64,000 bases of DNA from an uncultured Prevotellaceae bacterium (GTDB lineage: Bacteria; Bacteroidota; Bacteroidia; Bacteroidales; Bacteroidaceae): NCBI GenBank assembly GCA_900315095.1, contig OMXS01000019.1:1-64000 (forward strand). Reading direction: 5' to 3'. Each line of letters starts with the position of its first letter. The first letter of the stretch is position 1. Shown here in pieces: positions 1 to 8,315 of the stretch. The notes under the pieces are model-generated. The model had not been told where the DNA came from and searched no databases. It was given only the letters and a program-made list of their open reading frames with translations. A program made the translations under genes and the position numbers.

Positions 1-33
1 GTGAAAGTCTTAAACTACTTAAAGAAAGTGGCG

Positions 34-684
34 CTATTTTTTCGCTTCGAACGTGATATCCTTGCGGATGGTGCTCAGGTAATTGGGCGTGACGCAGAGG
101 AATGAGGCGATGTCCTGTAAGTTGAGGTGCTCCACGATACCTGGGCAACGCTGCAACAGTAGGTCGTAACGCTCACGGGGTGAGGTGCAGTGAAGGTCAA
201 GGTAGCGCGAACGGAACTGTAAGAGGATATGCTCCGCGATGAGCGCACGCAGTTTCATCGTCTCCATGTCCTGACTGAAGAACTCTTTCAACTGTTCGCC
301 TGTAACCCTTAGCACACGGCTGGGCATCATTGCCTCGATAGTTGTCTGTGACTGACCGCCGTAGAGGAATGTGGGATAGTCAACGGCGAACTCGCCCTCG
401 AACGAGAACCATGTGATATGTTCCTTGACCTTCGGTCAAGCCTCTTTACGCTCGGCCATATCAAGCGAGCTTGATGGCTCTCGCTTAATCGGAGCCTTGT
501 AATCGCTGATGCCATAGTTCACATACTTGAAACATCCCTTGGTGACAAAGGCAAGCCAGCGTGACGGGTCACCCTCACGCTCCAACTGGTCTCCCTTGCG
601 ATAGGTAACTGTCTCGCCCTCACGCTCGCAGAACTCGCGAAGCATCCGCAAGTCAAAACTGTTATTACTGAATTTCTGTTCCAT
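34..684 (-). pseudogene. Crp/Fnr-family regulator, interrupted by an in-frame stop
   Basis: Two pieces in the same frame make one Crp/Fnr-type regulator of about 216 codons. The upstream piece (436-684) has the cyclic-nucleotide-binding-like beta-roll start, with YRKGDQLEREGDPSRWLAFV. The downstream piece (34-435) continues with FSFEGEFAVDYPTFLYGG and ends in a winged helix with LQDIASFLCVTPNYLSTIRK. They are separated by TGA at 436-438, which lies inside a 72-bp insertion flanked by CCTTG repeats at 423-427 and 495-499. Without the insertion the protein reads SDYK-EHITWFSFEGEF, as expected for the family. It is the last gene of the long minus-strand operon, 48 bp after its neighbour. Most likely inactive as a full-length protein. 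A restart at ATG 330 would give only the DNA-binding half. Confidence 0.8.
424..499. repeat. Palindromic insertion element in the Crp/Fnr gene
   Basis: A 72-bp segment interrupts the regulator and is bounded by the 5-bp direct repeat CCTTG (423-427 and 495-499), which looks like a target duplication. It contains two hairpins: CTTGACC/GGTCAAG (424-430 and 434-440, loop TTC) and AAGCGAG/CTCGCTT (463-469 and 480-486). Read on the gene strand it resembles the tandem units in the carboxylesterase gene at 4767-4916: both have GCGAGA, then GCTCGC, then TATG, then AGAGG in the same order and in the same reading frame. Confidence 0.65.
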
Positions 685-732
685 AGTCGGTTCGTTTTAT
701 TTTTCTTTGGCTAGCACATGTTCGTTTCATGG

Positions 733-1278
733 TTAGTAATTATCAAGGATTTCCTTAATACGCTTTTTGCGTTGTTCCTTGCGGTAGCTTTTTCTCCATT
801 TCTTTGGGATAAAGAAATTCAATACTTTCCACAGGTCCAGTTTGACACCCACCTCCAGGTTGGCGGCCGCGAGTTCTGCCTCCGTGTCTTTGGTTTTTAA
901 TAGTCTCATCAGCTTGCTATAGTCACGTTTCTTGCCATGCCCGAAAACCACCACCTCTTTAAGGTTAAGGAGTTTGGAAATCATGTAGACAGTATCTTGC
1001 ACCTCCTCGAGGTTAACTATGCGTGACTCGTAGTTGACATGCGAGAAAACAAGAGTCTGGCAACTGTCGGTTATATAGAATATGCCGAGAGAATCTGTCG
1101 TGGTGGTCCCTTGAGAGCTGACGACATTCGCCCCGGCGACAGGCTGGAGTGTCTCCACGTCGATTACCGAGAGCCGCCGCTGTGCGAACGTGTCAACAGA
1201 ACACACCATCAGAAAAGACATCACGAGCCACATTGTTGCGGCCCATGATGATTTCTGATTATGGCGTGTCGTATTCAT
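733..1278 (-). CDS. Secreted CarboxypepD_reg-like domain protein
   Basis: A 181-residue protein with a signal peptide (residues 1-33, ending DTFAQ) followed by one beta-sandwich of the CarboxypepD_reg-like type, as found at the N-terminus of TonB-dependent receptors. The stretch RRLSVIDVETLQPVAGANVV, then TDSLGIFYI and the FSHVNYESR turn, are typical. There is no plug or barrel after it; the C-terminus is a basic tail (KKWRKSYRKEQRKKR). It starts 4 bp after the TlpA-like gene and so belongs to the ECF operon. Periplasmic or outer-membrane-associated function unknown; it may act as an accessory domain for the barrel encoded upstream (inference). Confidence 0.75.
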   Translation of the reverse strand: MNTTRHNQKSSWAATMWLVMSFLMVCSVDTFAQRRLSVIDVETLQPVAGANVVSSQGTTTTDSLGIFYITDSCQTLVFSHVNYESRIVNLEEVQDTVYMISKLLNLKEVVVFGHGKKRDYSKLMRLLKTKDTEAELAAANLEVGVKLDLWKVLNFFIPKKWRKSYRKEQRKKRIKEILDNY

Positions 1279-1281
1279 AAG

Positions 1282-3285
1282 TTACTTGCTTAATTTCGCG
1301 ATAATCTCCTTGAAGGATTTCATGTCGCTTGTGTGCTCCCAGTGAAGGTCATGGATGTTCCCCTCCTTGTCAATCAGTTTGTAGGTAGGGAAAGCATACA
1401 CCTTCAGGTAATTCTCTATGGCGCTTTGCTGGTCAGCAGGCAGGTTGTAGTGCACGCAGTTTGGTCCTGTGAGGCCGTATTCCTTGATAGTGTTCTTCCA
1501 TGCCTGTTCAGGACTGTTGTTTGCGAGATATAGGTACACGATGTCGTAATCCTTCAGTTGTTCCTTCACGATGTGAGATTCAGACAATTGCTCCTTGCAG
1601 GGAGAGCACCATGTGCCCCAGATGTCCAGATAGACGATGCGCCCTTTATACGGTTCGATGATTTTGCGGAGTATCTGTTCGCCCTCGCTCATGTTCGCCA
1701 CATCTGACGACGGACGAAGACTGGCAGCGCCGGCCAGGTCTTGATTCTGCAAGGCTGCATATTTGTCGTTCAATGTTTTTACATTGTTAAATGCCAGAGG
1801 CAACTGGATTTCCTGTTCTGCACATTCCATCGTGTACGGAGGTAGCGGAGTGCGCGTGGCGTCGATGATTCTCATAAGGTAACATGCCGTATAGATATCG
1901 CGCAGGTTACGGTCGCAGCCAATGGAGTCAATCGTAGTGAGGTTGTTTCGGATGTCGGCGGCGGCCAGTTCTTTATCGAGAGGCTCTCCGATACTTTCAA
2001 ACAGCTTGATGGTCTTGGCAACGATGTCAATGCTTTCAAACTCCTCAATCATCTTGTGAGCCTCTTCATGACTCTTGGCACGGCTCAGCTTGCGGTCCAT
2101 CTCTTGTGACAGGGGAGCGTATTCGTCCAGCAGTCTGGAGTCTTCAGGTGTCAGCGTAATGATGCCCCGCTTCTCTAAGTCACGTACAGATTGCACCACT
2201 CGGTCGCCTGCGCTGAATGGGCGTTTCTCGTTCAACTGGTCGATGTAGTCGTTCATAAACGTCGTGAAGTCGCGATAAAGGGTATATGGCTTCACTCTCT
2301 GCTGCCATAGTTCGCCAACATAGTCCATATATTCCTGTGGCAGTTCGCGTCCAGGCATGTGGAAGCGGGCCTGCATCAACGATTCGCCCTGCCCTGTCAG
2401 ATAATAGTCTGCCAGGTAGTCGATATACCGCTGTGAGAGGTTAGGATGCTGGGCGATGCGCTCTTGCAACTCGGCCATACGTGTTGAGCGGAGGCTGTCT
2501 GTATGCGCTTTAAACCGCATGGCATCTGCCTTGCCTGGTTCCATGACTTCGGTGCGGTCGTTGGCAAAGGCATGGGGAAAGGCCAGGAGTTCGTTCTGCA
2601 CTCTGACGTCGTCGCCCATGAAAAGCCTCTGTCCTGTCTTGAAGTCGCAAAGCAGGAAGTAGGTCTTTCCGGGTTCCATGACACTGCTGAGTTGTAAGCG
2701 TTTCCAGTCGATGAACACCTGCGAAGAGTTTATCAGCGGCATCTTGAGGCAGAAGCGCCCCAGCGAGTCCATCCTGGCATAGAAACCATCTTGTTTTCTG
2801 GTGAAGATATTATTGACGCCAACACCAAACTCCCTGCCGAGTTTCCATGCCTGTTCAGGCATATCCTTCAGCCATCCGATGATGGTCACGCTGTCGCCCA
2901 TCTGGTAGTTGTTGTCAGCAAAACCCTTGCGGAGATCCTTCGTGGGGTAGTCGGGCAAGGCGGGAGTAGTTATGAGACTGCAAATGGCGGGTTTCTTGTT
3001 GCCGATGGCGATGGCGCGTCGTCCCTCCTTCATCTTGCCCACTCTGATAATGGTACCGTTGTTGAGCATCAGCGTATAGGCATCTTTCTTTTCCGTCTGG
3101 CTGACGATGTCCCACACCTTGTTGTCGAAGATGGCATGCTTCTCGGCAAAGCCTATCATCCATTCGCCCGTCGCCTCGTTGCGCCAGTAGGTGTCGGCTA
3201 TAGCCTTATTCTCTGTCCTTGCTTCTTGTGCCTGTCCTGTCATTGAAGTAAGGACGAGCAGCAAGGTGAATAATAGAGTCTTCAT
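1282..3285 (-). CDS. TlpA-like thioredoxin-fold secreted protein, paralogue 1
   Basis: A 667-residue protein with signal peptide MKTLLFTLLLVLTSMTGQAQ. The first roughly 100 residues form a short domain beginning IADTYWRNEATGEW; the middle is a long alpha-rich region. The last 120 residues are a thioredoxin fold with the redox motif WCSPC at 559-563 and a cis-proline at about 633 (AFPTY). Family knowledge: TlpA/ResA-type disulphide reductases act in the periplasm; many Bacteroidota have large versions of unknown substrate. It is one of three paralogues in the window (see 11234-13523 and 13548-15884) but lacks their extra 130-residue N-terminal beta domain. It is 5 bp from the esterase gene upstream, in the ECF operon. 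Confidence 0.85.
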   Translation of the reverse strand: MKTLLFTLLLVLTSMTGQAQEARTENKAIADTYWRNEATGEWMIGFAEKHAIFDNKVWDIVSQTEKKDAYTLMLNNGTIIRVGKMKEGRRAIAIGNKKPAICSLITTPALPDYPTKDLRKGFADNNYQMGDSVTIIGWLKDMPEQAWKLGREFGVGVNNIFTRKQDGFYARMDSLGRFCLKMPLINSSQVFIDWKRLQLSSVMEPGKTYFLLCDFKTGQRLFMGDDVRVQNELLAFPHAFANDRTEVMEPGKADAMRFKAHTDSLRSTRMAELQERIAQHPNLSQRYIDYLADYYLTGQGESLMQARFHMPGRELPQEYMDYVGELWQQRVKPYTLYRDFTTFMNDYIDQLNEKRPFSAGDRVVQSVRDLEKRGIITLTPEDSRLLDEYAPLSQEMDRKLSRAKSHEEAHKMIEEFESIDIVAKTIKLFESIGEPLDKELAAADIRNNLTTIDSIGCDRNLRDIYTACYLMRIIDATRTPLPPYTMECAEQEIQLPLAFNNVKTLNDKYAALQNQDLAGAASLRPSSDVANMSEGEQILRKIIEPYKGRIVYLDIWGTWCSPCKEQLSESHIVKEQLKDYDIVYLYLANNSPEQAWKNTIKEYGLTGPNCVHYNLPADQQSAIENYLKVYAFPTYKLIDKEGNIHDLHWEHTSDMKSFKEIIAKLSK

Positions 3286-3289
3286 ATAG

Positions 3290-5005
3290 CTAATTAGATG
3301 ATTGCAGGTTTATGATATATTTCATGAAACGGTCGATGAGCATGATGCGCTCCTTATTGGGGACCTCGATAAGTGATGCGCCGTTGTTAAACTGCATCAC
3401 GGTGGCCTTGCCCTCTTCAAATACAGGCCATGATGGCAGTCCTTCTCCGTTAGGGTTGCCTCCCGTCTTTGCGAAATTCACCCAATACTGTTGCATGATG
3501 TCGCTTACTTTCTTCTCCTGAGGATATTTCCCGGGCTCTTCGTCAAAGGCACCTTTCAGGTATAGCATGTCATCGGCATGGGCAGCGCCGCGGCGGTTGC
3601 CTTTTGCATATACTGTCCGTTCCGACTTCTGTGCGAGGTATGCCGAATAAACGGGGTTCTTGCCCGTTTTCTTCTGCATGGTGGCCCATTTATAGGCAGA
3701 CCACCCAAAGGAAATGTCGCGTATGAAGTCGCGCATGCTGTAAAGACGTTCCTCGTCGGTAGTGCCAGGATAGTAAGCCTTCAAGCTGTCTGCCCATTCC
3801 CCTGGAAACATGCTAAACTGGCGATTATACTCCTCTGTGCTCACCGAATCATAGTCAACGGCACCTTCGTCGCTGTTGTGCATAATCAGCACTGGCACAT
3901 CATTATATTCGCCTTTCTCGTAGAGATTGTAGATAGGCTCTGGAATCACATAACCATCTACGATAGGCGTGCAGCCATGGAAGTTCACGCCGTTGCCCGT
4001 GAGCTCCTTGGCATCCATCTGGCGCATCTCCTTGATGGATTTCTTGTTCAGTTCACTCATGAACATCAGGCCTATCATCTGTGCCTGTGCCTGGTTTATC
4101 GCACTCATAGGCGAGATGAAAGCTCCGCTCTGACTGATGCAGGCACGGAACAGTCCCTTTGCCAGCGGCGAGGCACACAGGACATGACAGCTCATGGCTC
4201 CTGCCGACTCTCCGAAGATGGTTACCTTAGAAGGGTCGCCGCCAAAGTTCTTTATATTGCGCTGAACCCACTGAAGAGCAAAGATTTGGTCAAGTATGCC
4301 ATAGTTGCCAGAATGTCCCTCGGGCGACTCTTTTGCCAGGTCGCCATGTGCCAGGAATCCCAATGAGCCGGCACGATACTCTATGGAAACAGCGACTACT
4401 CCCTTGCGGGCCAGACTTTGCCACAGGTCGCCGCCATAATGCTCTGTCTGGAAACCGCCGCCATGGATGAACACCATTACTGGCAGGGCCTCGTCGACGG
4501 ACTTGGCTGGCGTGACAACACTAAGGTACAGACAGTCCTCACTCATCATGTCGTATTTCACATAGCTTTTCTCAGGCTGAGGAGGCCATTTGGCCACGTC
4601 CTCTGCTTTCATCACACCCGTCCATGGCTTGGCTGGCTGTGGCGCTTTCCAACGAAGGTCGCCCACAGGGGGAGCGGCATAAGGAATGGCCTTGTACACA
4701 GCAAGGTCTGTCCCTTCGAGAATGCCCTCGACATCGCCTGTCTCAATATGGGTTTTCAACAGCGGTTGAATACCATTCGACCTCTGTCGCGACTCGACAT
4801 AGTTGGAGTAAACTCCACTCTGCTCTCGCTGCTCCATCGGTTGAACTTTGTTCGACCTCTGTCGCGACTCAACATAGTTGATGCGAGCGTCACTCTGTTC
4901 TCGCTGCTCCATCGGTTGAGCCATTGTAAAAACCATGCAAAATAATCCGCAGGCTAAAAAGAATAATCTTCTCTTCATATCGCTTGTCGTTTTATGCTTG
5001 TCCAT
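3290..5005 (-). CDS. Carboxylesterase type B with tandem N-terminal repeat insert
   Basis: A 571-residue alpha/beta hydrolase of the carboxylesterase type B family. It has the oxyanion motif HGGGF (181-185), the nucleophile elbow GESAG with Ser267, the acid motif NSDEG and the histidine region RGAAHADDMLY, so the triad looks complete. A second start at 4978 puts the signal peptide MKRRLFFLACGLFCMVFTMA first and may be the true one. Between the signal peptide and the catalytic domain lie two tandem 25-residue units (30-54 and 55-79), each beginning QPMEQREQS and containing NYVESRQRSN; these are not part of the family fold. It sits in the ECF operon, 13 bp after the barrel gene. Substrate unknown. 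Confidence 0.88.
   Translation of the reverse strand: MDKHKTTSDMKRRLFFLACGLFCMVFTMAQPMEQREQSDARINYVESRQRSNKVQPMEQREQSGVYSNYVESRQRSNGIQPLLKTHIETGDVEGILEGTDLAVYKAIPYAAPPVGDLRWKAPQPAKPWTGVMKAEDVAKWPPQPEKSYVKYDMMSEDCLYLSVVTPAKSVDEALPVMVFIHGGGFQTEHYGGDLWQSLARKGVVAVSIEYRAGSLGFLAHGDLAKESPEGHSGNYGILDQIFALQWVQRNIKNFGGDPSKVTIFGESAGAMSCHVLCASPLAKGLFRACISQSGAFISPMSAINQAQAQMIGLMFMSELNKKSIKEMRQMDAKELTGNGVNFHGCTPIVDGYVIPEPIYNLYEKGEYNDVPVLIMHNSDEGAVDYDSVSTEEYNRQFSMFPGEWADSLKAYYPGTTDEERLYSMRDFIRDISFGWSAYKWATMQKKTGKNPVYSAYLAQKSERTVYAKGNRRGAAHADDMLYLKGAFDEEPGKYPQEKKVSDIMQQYWVNFAKTGGNPNGEGLPSWPVFEEGKATVMQFNNGASLIEVPNKERIMLIDRFMKYIINLQSSN
4767..4916 (-). repeat. Two tandem 75-bp in-frame repeats in the esterase gene
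   Basis: Two adjacent 75-bp units encode residues 30-54 and 55-79 of the esterase. The ends are nearly identical (QPMEQREQS and NYVESRQRSN) while the centres differ (DARI versus GVYS). Each unit contains the palindrome GTCGCGAC, and the second contains GGAGTTTACTCC. The order of short motifs matches the 72-bp insertion in the Crp/Fnr gene, so both look like members of one palindromic element that inserts in coding frames. Confidence 0.7.
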
Positions 5006-5017
5006 TGTCGTGTAGTT

Positions 5018-7309
5018 TTATTCGCTGTCGCCTCCGTTTCCTCCGTTTCCGTTGCTGTCACCGCCTTTCACGTCATCATTGGTGATAGTGCGCTCGGCTT
5101 TCTTCACGCTGGCTCTCAGTTCGCCAATGCGGTAGCTGACACTTATGCCGAATCGTTGTTGGACGCTCTTCGACCACATGTCGGCATGGAAAAAGCTGTC
5201 CTCCATAGTGGAGTTGTATTTCTTGTATTTTTTCAAGAAGTCGGTGGCAGAAAGAGAGATGTTGAGGCGATTTTTCAACAGAGACTTCTGGATGCTCAGG
5301 CTGTAGCTGCTGTAACCGCTGCCCTTGCCTTGAAGGCTTACGCGAGGCGTCAGGGCAAAGATATTAAATGAAAGACGCCAGTCCTTAGGCAGCGTCTGCT
5401 GTGCTCCGCCATAGACAAAAAGGTCCCATCCGTGGTTCCGAAGCGTTCCGCCGTTATCCATATCGGAATAGGAAAGCCGGCCATTCATGTAGATGCGGGT
5501 GTTCCTTGTAGCATTCCAGTTAACGTAGGCGGTCAGGCTTGTTCCTTCGATATGTCCGATATTCTCGTAGGTAGAGTAAAGCACGTCCTTACCCGTTGGG
5601 TTCTTAATGCCTGGAAGTTCTGTGTCGGCAATGAGTCTCGTGACCTGTTCGATGCTGTTACGCGTGAAGCCATAGCGCAGGGCGAGGTTGATGTTGAACT
5701 TCGGTGTGAAATTACTGTAACTAAGGCTGAACGAATGGCTCTTCTCGCTGTCAAGATAGGAGTTTCCCTGATTGATGCTTGTAGGATTAGAGTCGTCGAG
5801 GTAGGGGTTGAGATACCATATTCCAGGACGGTATATTCGCATGTCATAACCCAGTCGCAGGTTTGACATCTGCGTCAGTTTATAGCCGATGCTTACAGAA
5901 GGCACGAAGTCATTGAAATGCTTCTTGAAGTCGTCGCCTCGCCCGAGTTTATACTCCACATCCTGTAAGGTATGCTCATAGCGCATTCCCAGGCGACCGG
6001 AGATTTTCTTCAGTCGCAGTCCGTAGCCGAAATAGGCGGCAAAAATGTCATTACGATGCTTATAGTGTGAAGAGTGGTCTCTGTCAAATTCGTAGTCGCC
6101 GCTGTTATAGGCCGCCTGTTCGTACCTGTCATCCTCCGAAGTGTTGTTGCGCAGTATATATTTCAAGCCGGTCTCCAGCGTGTGTATCTTGCCAAAGGGC
6201 GTGGTGTAGTCCACTTGGAAGGTGTGCTCTGTGGTGTGCTGGTTGCCGTCGTTGTGCTGGTTCTTCAGGCGTTCCAGGAAGCTTTCCCAGCCATCGGCGG
6301 CTTGCATGTCAAGATAATTGGTGTAAGAGTCCGACTTGTCTGGCTCAGTCTCTAATCTATAAGACAGTGTCAGGAGACGTTCCGGCACCGAGAAGCTGCG
6401 CTGATAGTCGATACCGCCATCAATAGAAAAATAGTTGCTCTTTGATGTTCCGGCGGTGCTATAGCGGTATAGCATGCTGTTTGTCAGCGGAGAGGTGGCA
6501 ATGGTGTTCATGTCGCTATTGCTTTTGTTCCCTCCTCCCCAAAGGTCGAAAGTGGCTGTAAGAAGGCGCAGGGTGTCAATCTCATAACTGGCCTCGAATG
6601 TTCCGTACTGGAAACTGCCATGTCCCTTCGACGACCCCTCTGAATTGATATCGGAGGATGAGTCGCTGAAGTTGCCTAAGGTTTTCCTGCTGTTGCCCGA
6701 GTATCCGCGTGGGCTGCGGTTATACGAATAGTTATATCGGGCGCTCATGGTCAGCTTGCCGCTTTTAATGGTGGCATAGGTTCCACCGCCAGCTCCACGG
6801 TTGCTTGCGCTTGCGCTGAATGTGGCTGTATAGCCTTCAATGCCTTGGTTGTGAGTTATGATATTTAGGATGCCGCCCACGCCTTCCGCATCGTATTTCG
6901 GACCAGGGTTGGTGATTACTTCTATCTTCTTAATGCTGTTGGCAGGCATGCTTTTGAGTACCTCCTTGGGATTGTTAGACATCATCTGGTTGGGTTTGTT
7001 GTTCACATATACCTTGAACGAACTGGAACCGTTTACCTGTATGTTGTCCTCGCCGTCGACAGTCACCATAGGCACCTTGCGCAGCATATCTATCACGGAG
7101 TTGGTCTTTGAGTCAGGGTCGCTTTCTATGTCGTAGGTTATCTTGTCAACGTCGGACTTTACGAGTGACTTCTGCTTCACTATCTCCACACCTTGCAGTT
7201 CCAGAGACTTAAAGATACTGTCTGCACGGATGGAGTCGGCCTTGGTTTGAGCAAAAGAGTTGAGCAGAGATAAAACACAAGTGATTAGTACAAAAAAGAC
7301 TCTCTTCAT
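5018..7309 (-). CDS. Outer-membrane beta-barrel, TonB-dependent receptor type
   Basis: A 763-residue protein with signal peptide MKRVFFVLITCVLSLLNSFA. A plug-like region (about 40-150) contains DKITYDIESDPDSKTNSVID, VTVDGEDNIQVNGSSSFKVY and VGGILNIITH. The rest is a series of amphipathic strands as in the OMP_b-brl_3 outer-membrane family. Unlike most relatives it has no CarboxypepD_reg-like domain in front; such a domain is encoded separately at 733-1278 in the same operon. The C-terminus ends in a low-complexity tail rich in G, N and D, so it lacks the usual terminal aromatic residue. Ligand unknown. Spaced 10 bp from the TraB/GumN gene. Confidence 0.85.
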   Translation of the reverse strand: MKRVFFVLITCVLSLLNSFAQTKADSIRADSIFKSLELQGVEIVKQKSLVKSDVDKITYDIESDPDSKTNSVIDMLRKVPMVTVDGEDNIQVNGSSSFKVYVNNKPNQMMSNNPKEVLKSMPANSIKKIEVITNPGPKYDAEGVGGILNIITHNQGIEGYTATFSASASNRGAGGGTYATIKSGKLTMSARYNYSYNRSPRGYSGNSRKTLGNFSDSSSDINSEGSSKGHGSFQYGTFEASYEIDTLRLLTATFDLWGGGNKSNSDMNTIATSPLTNSMLYRYSTAGTSKSNYFSIDGGIDYQRSFSVPERLLTLSYRLETEPDKSDSYTNYLDMQAADGWESFLERLKNQHNDGNQHTTEHTFQVDYTTPFGKIHTLETGLKYILRNNTSEDDRYEQAAYNSGDYEFDRDHSSHYKHRNDIFAAYFGYGLRLKKISGRLGMRYEHTLQDVEYKLGRGDDFKKHFNDFVPSVSIGYKLTQMSNLRLGYDMRIYRPGIWYLNPYLDDSNPTSINQGNSYLDSEKSHSFSLSYSNFTPKFNINLALRYGFTRNSIEQVTRLIADTELPGIKNPTGKDVLYSTYENIGHIEGTSLTAYVNWNATRNTRIYMNGRLSYSDMDNGGTLRNHGWDLFVYGGAQQTLPKDWRLSFNIFALTPRVSLQGKGSGYSSYSLSIQKSLLKNRLNISLSATDFLKKYKKYNSTMEDSFFHADMWSKSVQQRFGISVSYRIGELRASVKKAERTITNDDVKGGDSNGNGGNGGDSE

Positions 7310-7318
7310 AATTCTTTG

Positions 7319-8254
7319 TTATTTTGTTTTTATTTGTTCTACACTGTATCCTGCATTGCGAAGCAGTTTTACGATGCCGTATGGACCTATCAGGTGACCT
7401 GCGCCGAAGACGAACATCGTGGGAGCCTCGTTCATGGCATCGGTTATCTTGGGTAGCCATTTCTCGTTGCGTTTTCTAAAGAGATCAGGGGCCTTGTCCA
7501 CTTGTGAAAGCCACGCGCTGTCTGTGTCAAAACTGTCGTAGTCACCCCTCTTCCAGTAATCTGCTGCTCGCACTAAGCCAACAACCTCGTCTGTGACTTG
7601 TTGCTTGCGCTGTTCAAAATTGCTAAGGAATGACATCAGAGAATCCACCTGTGTGTCCATTTTCTCTATCCATGTGTCCCGCATTTTTGTAAGACTGTCC
7701 TGACTCTGTATTTGGTCGAGTTGTCCAAGTGTCATGCCGCGTTCCTTGGCCCTCGTGATGCAAGCTAAATCCATGGGCGTACCTGTCATTCCAAGCTCTG
7801 GATGTTTCCTCATCTCCTCTGTCGTAAAAATCATGGAGAACGTGGTGAGGAAAACAAATGGCTGATAGTTCCACGTTGTTTTCATTAATGAGTCAGTCAG
7901 ATTTATGTGGAATGTCTCGTTGAACTTGGTGTTCAAGATGTCTGTCTGTTCCTTGCTCAGGACGTCGAATATGGTTTTTCCGTCAGGAAGCGTTGTTGCC
8001 TGTTGCCCGGCGGTTTGCAGTTCACCTATCTTCTGCTGGTCACTAATGTCATACTCGGAATACAGTTGCTTGCACTCCGCCTCTGCCTTTAGGAACTCAG
8101 GTATGCTATCGAGTATTTTTCCGTCCAGTGTATGAAACGACCCCAGTATGTACGATGGTTTCCCCATGTTGCCCTTGCTTATTTTAAACAGGAACTGGGC
8201 GTTAGCTGTTGTGGCTATTATGCCGAACAGCATGATGATGATTGATTTCTTCAT
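7319..8254 (-). CDS. TraB/GumN family protein
   Basis: A 311-residue secreted protein (signal peptide ends TTANA). The family hallmarks are present near both ends: SYILGSFHTLDGKI (about 34-47) and FVFGAGHLIGPYGIVKLL (about 283-300), each with the conserved glycine-histidine. The TraB/PrgY/GumN family is proposed to include metal-dependent proteases related to Tiki; activity of this member is not known. It lies 62 bp downstream of the preceding gene, the largest gap in the ECF operon, and 10 bp upstream of the barrel gene. Confidence 0.85.
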   Translation of the reverse strand: MKKSIIIMLFGIIATTANAQFLFKISKGNMGKPSYILGSFHTLDGKILDSIPEFLKAEAECKQLYSEYDISDQQKIGELQTAGQQATTLPDGKTIFDVLSKEQTDILNTKFNETFHINLTDSLMKTTWNYQPFVFLTTFSMIFTTEEMRKHPELGMTGTPMDLACITRAKERGMTLGQLDQIQSQDSLTKMRDTWIEKMDTQVDSLMSFLSNFEQRKQQVTDEVVGLVRAADYWKRGDYDSFDTDSAWLSQVDKAPDLFRKRNEKWLPKITDAMNEAPTMFVFGAGHLIGPYGIVKLLRNAGYSVEQIKTK

Positions 8255-8315
8255 TTGTATAGTTGTCGGTTCTTTTTTCCTACTGATATAAGTTGCACTA
8301 TTTTATCTACGAATA

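Noticed and set aside
2791-3246. Long antisense open frames within the TlpA-like genes (also 14712-15374).
   Set aside because: They mirror the real coding frames and have no signal or domain of their own.
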